Assembly (NCBI GenBank): GCA_947588325.1
Contig: CANPYH010000001.1
Coordinates: forward strand, 1 to 64,000
Source: an uncultured Clostridia bacterium
Lineage (GTDB): Bacteria > Bacillota > Clostridia > Christensenellales > Pumilibacteraceae
DNA: 64,000 nt
Direction: 5' to 3'
Below are positions 15,747 to 24,064 of the stretch, piece after piece. The translations under genes were made by a program, and so were the position numbers. A model generated the notes under the pieces. That model worked only from the letters and a program-made list of their open reading frames with translations, ran no database searches and was not told the DNA's origin. Every line of letters starts with the position of its first letter. The stretch's first letter is position 1.

Positions 15747-15932
15747 ATGAGAAGTGAAGCGCAAAAGGCAGCTGACCAGAAGTACAGAGCAGCACACAAA
15801 CACGAAAGCGTGAAGTGGGGAACACGACTTAAAACCGAGGAAGCCAAAGCATACGACGAACTATTACAGCGACACGGAATGACGCGCGTCGATTTTATAC
15901 GGTGGGCGGTTGAAGAGTTAAAAAGGCGGTAG
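15747..15932 (+). CDS. Small ribbon-helix-helix-type protein (61 aa)
   Basis: ATG 15747 with CGGAGGG at 15731-15737. The product is basic, with the pattern of short RHH DNA-binding or plasmid-type accessory proteins: a polar N-terminus, a strand (SVKWGTRLKTEEA), a helix (AYDELLQRHG) and MTRVDFIRWAVEELKRR. It is only 4 bases upstream of the transposase gene, on the same message, so it may regulate transposase expression or assist synapsis. Such pairs recur in clostridial mobile elements; the specific role is inference. Confidence 0.55.
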   Translation: MRSEAQKAADQKYRAAHKHESVKWGTRLKTEEAKAYDELLQRHGMTRVDFIRWAVEELKRR

Positions 15933-15936
15933 CGGT

Positions 15937-16944
15937 ATGAAAGGCGTTAAGTTCACGGCGAAAGAAAAGAAACGTATACTTGATATGTGGCTTGTCGAGC
16001 GTAAGCATTGGCTTTATATTTGCAAGCACGAAAAATGTACGCGGGTCAGCCTTTGGCGGTGGAAAAAGCAATACGACGGAACGCTTGCAAGTTTGGAGAA
16101 CAAATCAAGTCGACCGTTGACCCCGCACCCGAATTCGCAGACCGAGCAAGAGAAAAACGACATTATGCGGCTTTATTCCGAGAACCCGACGCGGAGCTAT
16201 ACCGAATTGTACGGCGAACTCCGCGCTCGCTGCGCATACTCGCGCCACTATATGACTATGTATAAGTTTATACGTCGGCAGAAATTTCAGCCCGCCGAAA
16301 TCATCAGGCGCGTATCGCAGCCTTACGACACGCCCCAAATGCTTGGGCAAAAATGGCAAATGGACGTTAAGTTCGTCCCGCGCGAGTGTTATGTGGGAGC
16401 CGAGCCTTACAGACGATCGTTTCAGTATACTATGATAGACGAGGCGACGAGGGAGCGGTTTATCCGTGCTTACTCCGAGCATAACGGCAACACGACCAAG
16501 GACTTCATAAGGCGCGCGATCGTTTACTTTGGCTATCTCCCGGTCACTATTCAGACCGATAATGGCGCGGAGTTTACCTTTCCGCGCGGCGAGGCAGAGA
16601 AAATACATATAGTCGATCAAACCCTGCAACAGTTCGGAATACACCACCAGCTCATCAAGCCGAGGACGCCGAGGCACAACGGCAAGGTGGAGCGGTCCCA
16701 CCGAACCGACCAAGAGCGCTTTTATAACTTCCTGCAATTCTCGACGTTTGAGGAACTCCAAGACAAAATGGCAGCGTGGCTCGTCCGGTACAACAACACG
16801 CCTTCAACGGCGCTACGTGACAAGGACGGTCGTCGGGCGATGCAAAGTCCGCGCGACAAGCGTGCGGAGCTTATGGAACTGTTACAAAAGCGAACAGACA
16901 TTCGGGTGCGCTTTTTGAAAAAGCGTAAGCTGTCAGTGGTATAA
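15937..16944 (+). CDS. DDE transposase / integrase-core protein (335 aa)
   Basis: The N-terminus has a helix-turn-helix (TRVSLWRWKKQYDGTLASLE), then an rve-type integrase core. The catalytic triad is visible: Asp in WQMDVKFVP, Asp in IQTDNGAEF and Glu in HNGKVERSHRTDQERFY. The layout matches IS481/IS3-like single-ORF transposases. No frameshift is needed and the gene looks intact. I could not identify terminal inverted repeats or a target duplication, so the limits of the element are not assigned; a 28-bp imperfect palindrome centred on 17012 lies 55 bases downstream. It could be an IS or a transposable phage's own integrase. Confidence 0.75.
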   Translation: MKGVKFTAKEKKRILDMWLVERKHWLYICKHEKCTRVSLWRWKKQYDGTLASLENKSSRPLTPHPNSQTEQEKNDIMRLYSENPTRSYTELYGELRARCAYSRHYMTMYKFIRRQKFQPAEIIRRVSQPYDTPQMLGQKWQMDVKFVPRECYVGAEPYRRSFQYTMIDEATRERFIRAYSEHNGNTTKDFIRRAIVYFGYLPVTIQTDNGAEFTFPRGEAEKIHIVDQTLQQFGIHHQLIKPRTPRHNGKVERSHRTDQERFYNFLQFSTFEELQDKMAAWLVRYNNTPSTALRDKDGRRAMQSPRDKRAELMELLQKRTDIRVRFLKKRKLSVV

Positions 16945-16998
16945 CTGAATATTGGGAGCAGTTCGAGGCTTCGTCGGTGCGAGGCTCTTTTTCCGCTG

Positions 16999-17026
16999 TT
17001 CTCAGTCAAATATATTTGACCGAGAA
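16999..17026. repeat. Imperfect palindrome with perfect 16-bp core
   Basis: TTCTC-A-GTCAAATA/TATTTGAC-C-GAGAA: the central 16 bases (17005-17020) are a perfect palindrome, and five more bases pair on each side. It lies between the transposase gene and the minus-strand small gene. It may be an operator or an element end. The rest of 16945-17190 holds nothing I can support as a gene. Confidence 0.5.
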
Positions 17027-17190
17027 GGGCAGATTGAGCTACAATTACGAGGTTAGATGCGCTGTTTTCTTTGCGAAAATGAGCTGTCTAAAATTTTTAT
17101 AAAATTTTTCTCAAAACGTGTTAAAAACGTTTGACTAATTTGCAATGCGCAAGCAATAACCGACAATTCGGGTCGGAATACGGGGGAAAG

Positions 17191-17403
17191 TCAGAGTGGC
17201 TGAACGTCGCGAATCAGACTTTCGCGAAGCCGCAAAATGTCGTGGCGGACATAGTCCACCGTATCGCTCTTGGTCAGGAATATGAACGCTTCGGACAGCA
17301 CCAAAAAGCCGTCGGAGCGTGACGAAAACTTGCCGCGCACTCGGAAACTTTCGCACAAAAACATGTATTTTTGACCAACCTGCAATCCGTCGAAATCAAT
17401 CAT
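17191..17403 (-). CDS. Small leaderless hypothetical protein (70 aa)
   Basis: The protein (MIDFDGLQVGQKYMFLCESF, later FSSRSDGFLVLSEAFIFL) is short with predicted beta strands and a C-terminal helix, and has no family I recognise. It is supported mainly by its promoter: TTGACC-17-TATAAT reads into it and the -10 ends six bases before the ATG, so the transcript should start at the start codon. Codon use looks natural and it is the only plausible gene between the transposase and the GH3 gene. Confidence 0.5.
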   Translation of the reverse strand: MIDFDGLQVGQKYMFLCESFRVRGKFSSRSDGFLVLSEAFIFLTKSDTVDYVRHDILRLRESLIRDVQPL

Positions 17404-17409
17404 ACCCGT

Positions 17410-17438
17410 ATTATAACAGGCGTAGGCTCATCGGTCAA
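17410..17438 (-). promoter_or_regulatory. Promoter of the leaderless 70-aa gene
   Basis: On the minus strand TTGACC (17438-17433), 17 bp, TATAAT (17415-17410), then ACGGGT and ATG at 17403. There is no room for a ribosome site. Confidence 0.75.
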
Positions 17439-17476
17439 ATACTTTAACGCGGGTATATTCCGATTTTGTCATATAA

Positions 17477-17533
17477 TTGCAATCATTATAAAGAAAAAAT
17501 GCAATTTACATACTTCGCGATAAATGGTAACAT
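17477..17533 (+). promoter_or_regulatory. AraC-type operator pair plus promoter of the GH3 gene
   Basis: TTGCAAT (17477-17483) and AAATGCAAT (17497-17505) are 22 bp apart. The -35 TTTACA (17505-17510) begins on the last T of the second site, followed by 17 bp and TAACAT (17528-17533). A better -10 match, TATAAT at 17534-17539, has no well-spaced -35. The same geometry occurs at 24865-24924 and 35056-34999. Confidence 0.65.
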
Positions 17534-17571
17534 TATAATAGTTAATTTTAATACAGGAGGAAATTGACAGA

Positions 17572-20500
17572 ATGAAATTTTTTCTCAGCAGATTACTGTG
17601 GATGATATTGACTATTGTTATAGCCTTGTTATTCATAGTGCTGATAGTTGCAACGGTTGTTTGCAACCTCAACTTCAACGCCGTCAACATGGCATTCGGT
17701 TCTCCAAGCACGACCGTGCCTGTGGAATCGGGCGGTGACGAAAGCGATACGGAGTATTATAAGTCCGACTATGGCGACGACGTGAACGGACAGGTCCTTC
17801 TTGAAGAGGATCAGAAGATCATCGAAGAGGTCGTCGGCGAAGCGGCAACTTTGCTTTGGAACAACGGCGCGCTGCCCCTTGCTAAAGGCTCGAAGGTCAG
17901 CCCGTTTAACAAGGCTTCCGCGGACATAGTCGAAACGGGCTCGGGTTCGGGTTATATAGCAACCAACGCCAATCTCTCGGCAACGCTTAAGAGCGCGCTT
18001 GAACGCAAGGGAGTGGATATATCGGTAAACCCGTCGCTTTGGAACTTTTTAAGAAACAACTCCCACACGCGTACTACGCGCGGAGGGCAGTGCACAGAGT
18101 GGCAGAACCTGGACGTAAACGAGATTCCCTGGAGCGAGTATAACGGCACAGCGCTTTCCGAAGTTGCGACATATAACGACGCGGCTATTATAACGATAGC
18201 AAGAACGGGCGGCGAGTATGCCGACGCGCGTAACCAGGGCGGCAACGATAACCTGCAAAACGGAACATATACCGCTCCGTCCAGCTCGCAACAGCGCCGC
18301 GACTATCTTGAAATTACGCAAGCCGAATACGATACGATCACGAACGTATTGCAGATGAAGAAGGACGGTATAGTCAAGAGCGTTATTCTTCTTCTTAACT
18401 CCGGCAACCAGATCGAGTTTGACTTTCTTGCCGAATTTATGGATGATATCGACGCGGCTATGTGGATAGGTCAGCCGGGCATGTTCGGTATGAACGCCGT
18501 TGCGGACATTCTCGTCGGCAATATCAACCCCTCCGGCCATCTTCCCGATACCTGGGCTTATCTCAATACTTCCGCGCCTTCGACGGCTAACGACGGACCG
18601 AAGTACAACGGAGATACAAGTTCGACGTACACGGGCAATTCGACGGGAATAGGCGCAGACCCGACGCAGAAGAACAGATACATGGTATATCAGGAAGGCA
18701 TATATGTCGGCTATAAGTACTATGAGACGCGTTATGAGGACCTCGTTCTCGGCAACGGTAACGCCGATTCCGAAAAGGGCGTAGTACATGGCAGTGGCAC
18801 CTGGAACTATGACGACGAAGTTGTGTTCCCCTTTGGACACGGCGAGTCCTACACCTCCTTCGCATATAGCGCCTTCACCGCTTCGAAGAACATGGACGGC
18901 GGATATGACGTTCACGTCAAGGTCACAAATAACGGTGAAGTAGCGGGCAAGGACGCCGTTCAGATCTACCTGCAGAAACCTTATACGCAATACTCGATAG
19001 ACTATAACCTCGAAAAGGCGGCAGTCGAGCTCGTCGGCTATACAAAGACGAAGTTATTGCAACCGGGAGAAAGCCAGGATGTCACCGTTGTCGTTGACAA
19101 CAAGGAACTTCTGACCTATGATAACGAAAACAAGTTGCACTATATCCTCGACGGCGGTGACTTCTACTTCACTGTTGGCGAGAACGCGCACGACGCGGTT
19201 AATAACATCCTCAAAGCAAAGGGTGCGGACGTCGAGGGAAATACAAACCTCACCAAAATGATTACGCTTGACAGCGACTATACCTCTTATATAATGTCAC
19301 CTTATAACGAGGACGTCGAGGTTACCAACCAGCTCGATCACGGCGACATCAACAAATACGCAAACAAAGGAGATAACAGCGTAACCTATCTTTCGAGAGG
19401 GGATTGGGACGCCACTTATCCCATGGGCGTTGCGCCTCTGTCCTTCACCGAAGGGCTTATCAACGACCTCCAATACGGCAATGCCAGCGGTCAGAACGGT
19501 TATACATTGAGCGAGGATCGCTTCCTCGATATGCCTCAATACGGAAAGGTATACTACAAGAACACCAACGAATGGATAGCCGCCAACGGACTTATGCCCA
19601 AGTTTGACGCTGACGGCGAGCAGATCGGCGACTTCGTACTCGACGATGAGGGTAATCCCGTCGTACAGAAATGGACGGTAGCCTTCCTCATGCTTAACTA
19701 TGAGGATTTCGCCGAGGAAGGAACAATCGGTTGGGACAGTGAATGGTGGGATATTATTCTCGACCAGATGACCTGGGAAGAACAAGCATATCTCTGCGCC
19801 AACGCATATCACAAGACGATGGGGTGCGAGTCTATAGCTCTTCCCGATACCAGTGAGGAGAACGGACCTGTCGGCATTACTCAACGTTCCGACTTCACGT
19901 TCCCCGGAGCGGAGGATTGGACCTGGGTATCTTACCCGAACGCACCGCTCATGGGCGCAACCTTCAATACCGAACTCGTAGAGAGAGAGGGTATGCACAA
20001 GAGTGAGGATATGCTCTATACGGGCTACTCGGGAATATACGGACCCGGCGCTAACCTGCACCGCACGGCTTACGGCGGACGAAATTGGGAGTACGCTTCC
20101 GAGTGCGAGTTCCTCGCCGGTAAGACCTGCGCGGCAGAAGCGAAAGGTATACAGAATAAGGGTGCAATGGCGTTCGTTAAGCACTTCTGCTTCAACGACC
20201 TCGAGACCAGCCGTCGTCACATCAGCACCTGGTCCAACGAGCAGGCGAGCCGTGAGATTTACCTCAAAGCCTTCGAGTATGTATTCACCGAGGGCGGCGC
20301 GCTTGCGACCATGAACTCCTTCACACGCGTAGGACCTTATTGGTGCGGCGCAGATTCCGCGCTCACGAGGAACATACTCCGCGACGAGTGGGGATTCAAG
20401 GGTATGAACATTACCGACTGGGATTCGGGCGGCTCCATGAATAAATATGACGCTATGCTCGGCGGTACCGACTCCTGGGACGGCAACGGCGACTCGAACA

Positions 20501-20769
20501 CGTTTAATACCTGGAAAGAGGATCCCGCATTCAACGTCTGCATGAGAGAAGCGACCAAGCATATGATATACGCTATCATGCACACCAACGGTATGAACGG
20601 ATACGGCGCAGACACCAAACTCCGTACCATCCTCGTATGGTGGCAGATAATGTTCATTGCGCTCGACGTTGTATTCGGCGTACTCACGGTAATCTGCCTG
20701 ACAATGTTGATAATCAGCTGCATATTCCGCAAAAAGATACGTTCGCGTGGACAGTCTATGAACAGGTAA
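17572..20769 (+). CDS. Membrane-anchored GH3 glycoside hydrolase with reversed domain order (1065 aa)
   Basis: The ATG has AGGAGG upstream. Residues ~8-33 are a membrane anchor and ~1015-1045 a second one, with a basic tail. Between them the GH3 domains are in the order alpha/beta sandwich (from EAATLLWNNGALPLA, ~85-400), FN3-like domain (~415-530, after FPFGHGESYTSF), linker, then the TIM barrel (~720-990). The nucleophile is Asp949 in NITDWDSGG (usual motif SDW); KHFCFNDLE matches the conserved KHF(A)-type loop. Most GH3 enzymes have the barrel first; the reversed order is known from Ruminococcus albus and Butyrivibrio beta-glucosidases. The likely role is release of terminal sugars from glycans at the cell surface. 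The shared operator pair places it in the uronate regulon. The precise substrate is unknown. Confidence 0.85.
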   Translation: MKFFLSRLLWMILTIVIALLFIVLIVATVVCNLNFNAVNMAFGSPSTTVPVESGGDESDTEYYKSDYGDDVNGQVLLEEDQKIIEEVVGEAATLLWNNGALPLAKGSKVSPFNKASADIVETGSGSGYIATNANLSATLKSALERKGVDISVNPSLWNFLRNNSHTRTTRGGQCTEWQNLDVNEIPWSEYNGTALSEVATYNDAAIITIARTGGEYADARNQGGNDNLQNGTYTAPSSSQQRRDYLEITQAEYDTITNVLQMKKDGIVKSVILLLNSGNQIEFDFLAEFMDDIDAAMWIGQPGMFGMNAVADILVGNINPSGHLPDTWAYLNTSAPSTANDGPKYNGDTSSTYTGNSTGIGADPTQKNRYMVYQEGIYVGYKYYETRYEDLVLGNGNADSEKGVVHGSGTWNYDDEVVFPFGHGESYTSFAYSAFTASKNMDGGYDVHVKVTNNGEVAGKDAVQIYLQKPYTQYSIDYNLEKAAVELVGYTKTKLLQPGESQDVTVVVDNKELLTYDNENKLHYILDGGDFYFTVGENAHDAVNNILKAKGADVEGNTNLTKMITLDSDYTSYIMSPYNEDVEVTNQLDHGDINKYANKGDNSVTYLSRGDWDATYPMGVAPLSFTEGLINDLQYGNASGQNGYTLSEDRFLDMPQYGKVYYKNTNEWIAANGLMPKFDADGEQIGDFVLDDEGNPVVQKWTVAFLMLNYEDFAEEGTIGWDSEWWDIILDQMTWEEQAYLCANAYHKTMGCESIALPDTSEENGPVGITQRSDFTFPGAEDWTWVSYPNAPLMGATFNTELVEREGMHKSEDMLYTGYSGIYGPGANLHRTAYGGRNWEYASECEFLAGKTCAAEAKGIQNKGAMAFVKHFCFNDLETSRRHISTWSNEQASREIYLKAFEYVFTEGGALATMNSFTRVGPYWCGADSALTRNILRDEWGFKGMNITDWDSGGSMNKYDAMLGGTDSWDGNGDSNTFNTWKEDPAFNVCMREATKHMIYAIMHTNGMNGYGADTKLRTILVWWQIMFIALDVVFGVLTVICLTMLIISCIFRKKIRSRGQSMNR

Positions 20770-20790
20770 GATTGAATACCATCTGACAAA

Positions 20791-20830
20791 ACAAAGCACT
20801 TTGTGACTTCACAAGGTGCTTTGTTTTTTA
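20791..20830 (+). terminator. Intrinsic terminator after GH3 gene
   Basis: ACAAAGCAC (20791-20799) pairs with GTGCTTTGT (20816-20824) with further inner pairing (TTGTGA/TCACAA), followed by TTTTTT. Confidence 0.85.
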
Positions 20831-20894
20831 TATCCGTACTTTGTAATTCCCGACGCTTATGGCCCTGCCGCGAAGGTAAAAATATAAAAATTAA

Positions 20895-20961
20895 GTTTGT
20901 TACATAAATGTTATACAAACATGTACTTAAGAATTTGACGGGGGGGGGGCAGTGATATTAT
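20895..20961 (+). promoter_or_regulatory. Putative phase-variable promoter with G10 tract in spacer
   Basis: TTGACG (20935-20940) is followed by a homopolymer: ten Gs span 20940-20949. TATTAT (20956-20961) is the likely -10, giving 15-bp spacing, two short of the 17-bp optimum. An inverted repeat GTTTGT/ACAAAC (20895-20920) sits just upstream as a possible operator. Slippage by +2 G would create ideal spacing. Confidence 0.55.
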
Positions 20962-21013
20962 TAAGCAGCATTGCGGACAGAGCCGCAAAATACAAACAAA
21001 GTGAGGAAAAAGT

Positions 21014-23128
21014 ATGGAAGGAAAGAACAGAAGCGGACTTATCGCGATTCTCCTGTCTTGCGTGGCAGTAATTCTCGCGGTCGTTATGGCTATCCTTGTT
21101 GTCACTGGTGGCGTGAAAGGTGACGTCGGTCCCAAGGGCGACCCCGGTGTTGCGGGACCTATCGGCGACACAGGCGATAAGGGTGACAAAGGTGACAAGG
21201 GAGATAAGGGCGACAAAGGTGACAAGGGCGACAAAGGCGACTCCGGAAAAGACGGAGAAATGTTGCTCACAGGCAGTGGAGTTCCCGATAACGCGGAAGG
21301 TAACGTAGGCGACCTTTACATCGACACCGACACCTCCGACTTATACGAGAAAGGCGAAAGCGCTTGGGATAAAGTCGGCAACATCAAAGGCGCAAAGGGC
21401 GACCAGGGAGTTCAGGGTGACAAGGGCGACGAAGGACCTCAGGGCGACAAGGGCGAGACAGGCGACAAAGGTGATAAGGGCGACGAAGGACCTCAGGGCA
21501 ACGCAGGCAGAGACGGCACCAAGCTGTATTACGGCTATGAGGATCCGACGGCTGAAGGATTTGCCGTTGACGGTACGGCTATAGAAGGTGACTTCTACAT
21601 GCGCTTATACAGCGGTTTCGAGACGACGGGATACGCAATATATATCTACATAGGCGGCGAATGGACGCTCATGGTAGATCTGTCCGAGCCTGTTGCCGAG
21701 ACTGCCGAGAACTACATTATAGCAAGCGGCGCCGAGTTTGCCGAATTCCTGGCTAAAATTAACGGCGGCGACAACTTTGAGGGTAAGACGGTATGTCTCG
21801 GTGACGATATCGTCATAACGGAAGCTATTTCGAGCTGGCCCGCCGCTTCGGCATTTACAGGTACCTTCGACGGTCAGGGCTTCGATATCGCCAACTACAC
21901 AGAGGGCGAGGGAGAGGAAACATATCCCGAGATATTGATGACGGGTACCAACCTTCTCCGTAACGCCAACGTCAGAATTGCGAACGCCGAGGACGGCGAA
22001 GGGTTCGTCTCCGTTTACGAATTCGGCGAAAAGGCAGGCGCGCTTGGTTCGGACGATAAGCAATACACCGCGATCGTCAACAAGGCGGGACTTGTCAAGC
22101 TCAGCGAAAAGGTAAGCGGCGGCAACAATTACAGAGGAAAGGCTTTTGTGGTTGAAAATGACATCGACCTTGAAAGCGAAAACTGGACGCCCATAGGCAC
22201 GGGAACTGCGTTCTACGGTTCATTCGACGGCAGAGGACATACTATCAGCAACCTTAAGATAGAGTCGAGCACATTATCCGACGTCGGCTTGTTCGGAGTG
22301 GTAAGTAACTACGGCGCGGCAGGGTTTATGTCCTTCTCTGGTGTAGGCAACTTCATAATCGACGGTGCGGACATTAACGTTTCGGGACCGTGCTGGAGAA
22401 TAGGCGTAGTTGCGGGACAGGGCGGCATGGACAACGACATGATGAGAGACATAACCATCAAGAACGCGACCATAACCATTGGTGAGACGACAAGAAGCGG
22501 TTACGTCGGCGGTATAGCGGGTTATAACCCCGGCTCCTTCGACAATTGCTACGTGGACGTCAAGATAGTTAACGACAGCGGTAGACCCGCTACTGCTATC
22601 GGCGGCATAGCAGGTCAGGCATGGGGCTCCATTCAGAATTGCTACGCTAAAGTGGATATCAGCGGTTCCAATAACTGCGGCGGGCTTGTCGCGCACTATG
22701 TCGCAAGCAGTAACGCACAGAACTCCTGGGGCCCCGATATGACGATCGCAAATTGCTATGTGACGGGTAAGATTACCTCCGAAGAGTTCAAGGTTGAAGA
22801 CGCTACCGTTAAGAAGTCGGGCGGACTGTTCGGTTCGGTTGGCGTAAGCGGCAACACAAGAAGCCTTAAGGGTATGTCGAACTGCTACTCCGAAGTCGAA
22901 GTCAATGCCGAATATGCTAACCCCTTCATCGGTTGCTCCGAGGTGGCTATGGGCGACGTGCCTAACGGAAAGACGGTAAGCTGGAAGGGCGAACCAGAGA
23001 CCAACGAGATACACAACGTAAAGGGTGAGGCAAACGGCGACGCTCTTACCAAGAGCGCGGACTGCAAACTCACGGAAGGCATGACCTACGAAGCGTTTCT
23101 CGAAGCGATAAAAGCATTAGCGGAATAA
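21014..23128 (+). CDS. Membrane-anchored collagen-like surface protein with GLUG-type repeats (704 aa)
   Basis: The ATG has GTGAGG upstream. Residues ~8-32 are a single hydrophobic anchor (LIAILLSCVAVILAVVMAIL). Two collagen-like Gly-X-Y blocks follow (~36-78 and ~125-165), the first built largely of repeated GDK triplets; a short globular insert lies between them. From ~240 to 640 the chain has beta-helix-like repeats with GLUG-style motifs (GTFDGQGFDIANY, GSFDGRGHTISNLKI, GGIAGYNPGSFDNCYVDV, GGIAGQAWGSIQNCYA). Such proteins are adhesins or surface stalks. It has its own promoter and terminators, and its poly-G promoter suggests on/off or graded expression. It interrupts the uronate regulon and lacks the AATGCAAT operators. 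Confidence 0.75.
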   Translation: MEGKNRSGLIAILLSCVAVILAVVMAILVVTGGVKGDVGPKGDPGVAGPIGDTGDKGDKGDKGDKGDKGDKGDKGDSGKDGEMLLTGSGVPDNAEGNVGDLYIDTDTSDLYEKGESAWDKVGNIKGAKGDQGVQGDKGDEGPQGDKGETGDKGDKGDEGPQGNAGRDGTKLYYGYEDPTAEGFAVDGTAIEGDFYMRLYSGFETTGYAIYIYIGGEWTLMVDLSEPVAETAENYIIASGAEFAEFLAKINGGDNFEGKTVCLGDDIVITEAISSWPAASAFTGTFDGQGFDIANYTEGEGEETYPEILMTGTNLLRNANVRIANAEDGEGFVSVYEFGEKAGALGSDDKQYTAIVNKAGLVKLSEKVSGGNNYRGKAFVVENDIDLESENWTPIGTGTAFYGSFDGRGHTISNLKIESSTLSDVGLFGVVSNYGAAGFMSFSGVGNFIIDGADINVSGPCWRIGVVAGQGGMDNDMMRDITIKNATITIGETTRSGYVGGIAGYNPGSFDNCYVDVKIVNDSGRPATAIGGIAGQAWGSIQNCYAKVDISGSNNCGGLVAHYVASSNAQNSWGPDMTIANCYVTGKITSEEFKVEDATVKKSGGLFGSVGVSGNTRSLKGMSNCYSEVEVNAEYANPFIGCSEVAMGDVPNGKTVSWKGEPETNEIHNVKGEANGDALTKSADCKLTEGMTYEAFLEAIKALAE

Positions 23129-23152
23129 TTTATCATCGCTCTCCTTTAGGAA

Positions 23153-23247
23153 GTGGGTGAAACTCCCACTCTCCACATGAAGTTGAAACCACGTCTGTAT
23201 CGGCGTGGTTTCGGCTTTATAAAAGAGCCGCTCAGGGAACGGCTCTT
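23153..23247. terminator. Three successive hairpins between convergent genes
   Basis: GTGGG/CCCAC (23153-23169), GAAACCACG-type stem ACCACG/CGTGGT extended with AAA/TTT (23186-23211), and AAGAGCCG/CGGCTCTT (23223-23247). They separate the collagen-like gene from the AraC gene, which ends at 23264 on the other strand. Confidence 0.7.
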
Positions 23248-23263
23248 GTTGCAAGATTTGCGG

Positions 23264-24064
23264 TTATTCGGGTAAGACTTTGCTCTTTCGCGAGAGCATT
23301 TCGCTGGGCGGGAAGCCCATAATTTTCATATAGGTGCGATAGAATGTCGAGTAATCGCCGAAGCCGAACTCCTCGGCGACTTTGGTAGGCTTTTCGCCCT
23401 GCATTATCATTTTATGCGCCGCCATTATTTTCTTCGTTCGGACGTATTGTATAATCGAGACCTTCATGTGCTCGCTGAACTTATTACTGATATATGACTG
23501 CGAGTAGAAGAAATGCTCGCATATCTTTGCCAGGGTGAGCGGGGTGCGGATATTCTCGTTGATATAGTTGATTATCTTGGTAATTGAGGCGTCGCGCGTG
23601 GTCTGTTTAGCCGCCGCTGGCTCTATGCACAGCAGGGTAATGAGTTCGAGAAGTCGTACGGTGAACATCAGTTCGCGGTCGTTGCCGTCAAACCGAGCGT
23701 CTATCTCGTCCAAGCCGAGGAACAGCGAGCGCATTTCGTCCGTCGCGCGGAAGAAGGTGGGACGGCTGCCTATTCTCTCGAACATGTGCGAGGGGAGAAG
23801 GGACTCGTTGAATTTCATGACGTATCTCTCATACTCGACATCGGGGTAGAAGGTCATATAGTGGTGCTCGCCCGGCTGTATAAACACTATATCCCCCGAG
23901 TGCATTTTACACCGTATGTCCTCGACGGTGAAGTCGGCGTGACCCTGCACGAAATACAAGATCTCGAAAAAGTCGTGATAGTGCTTGCTGTAATCGGGTG
24001 AGGTTGACGCGCATGTATCGAGTTTATGCGCAAAATCCAAACCGTTTGAAACGAAACTAAACAT
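23264..24064 (-). CDS. AraC-family transcriptional regulator (266 aa)
   Basis: I start it at ATG 24064, which follows GGAGGAAATA and overlaps the upstream stop (TAATG). The N-terminal ~130 residues form a cupin-type sensor (HYHDFFEILYFVQGHADFTV ... GDIVFIQPGEHHYM), typical of sugar-sensing AraC proteins. The C-terminal ~100 residues are two helix-turn-helix units (TLAKICEHFFYSQSYISNKF, and KVAEEFGFGDYSTFYRTYMK). It lies between the GH3 gene and the uronate operon. Three AATGCAAT operator pairs flank these genes, so it is very probably their activator, responding to a glucuronide or uronate. One operator overlaps the -35 of its own promoter, implying autoregulation. Confidence 0.85.
   Translation of the reverse strand: MFSFVSNGLDFAHKLDTCASTSPDYSKHYHDFFEILYFVQGHADFTVEDIRCKMHSGDIVFIQPGEHHYMTFYPDVEYERYVMKFNESLLPSHMFERIGSRPTFFRATDEMRSLFLGLDEIDARFDGNDRELMFTVRLLELITLLCIEPAAAKQTTRDASITKIINYINENIRTPLTLAKICEHFFYSQSYISNKFSEHMKVSIIQYVRTKKIMAAHKMIMQGEKPTKVAEEFGFGDYSTFYRTYMKIMGFPPSEMLSRKSKVLPE

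Noticed and set aside
19297..20799. 500-aa open frame on the minus strand
   Set aside because: It lies wholly antisense to the GH3 catalytic domain, has no ribosome site or family resemblance, and mirrors the codon bias of the real gene.
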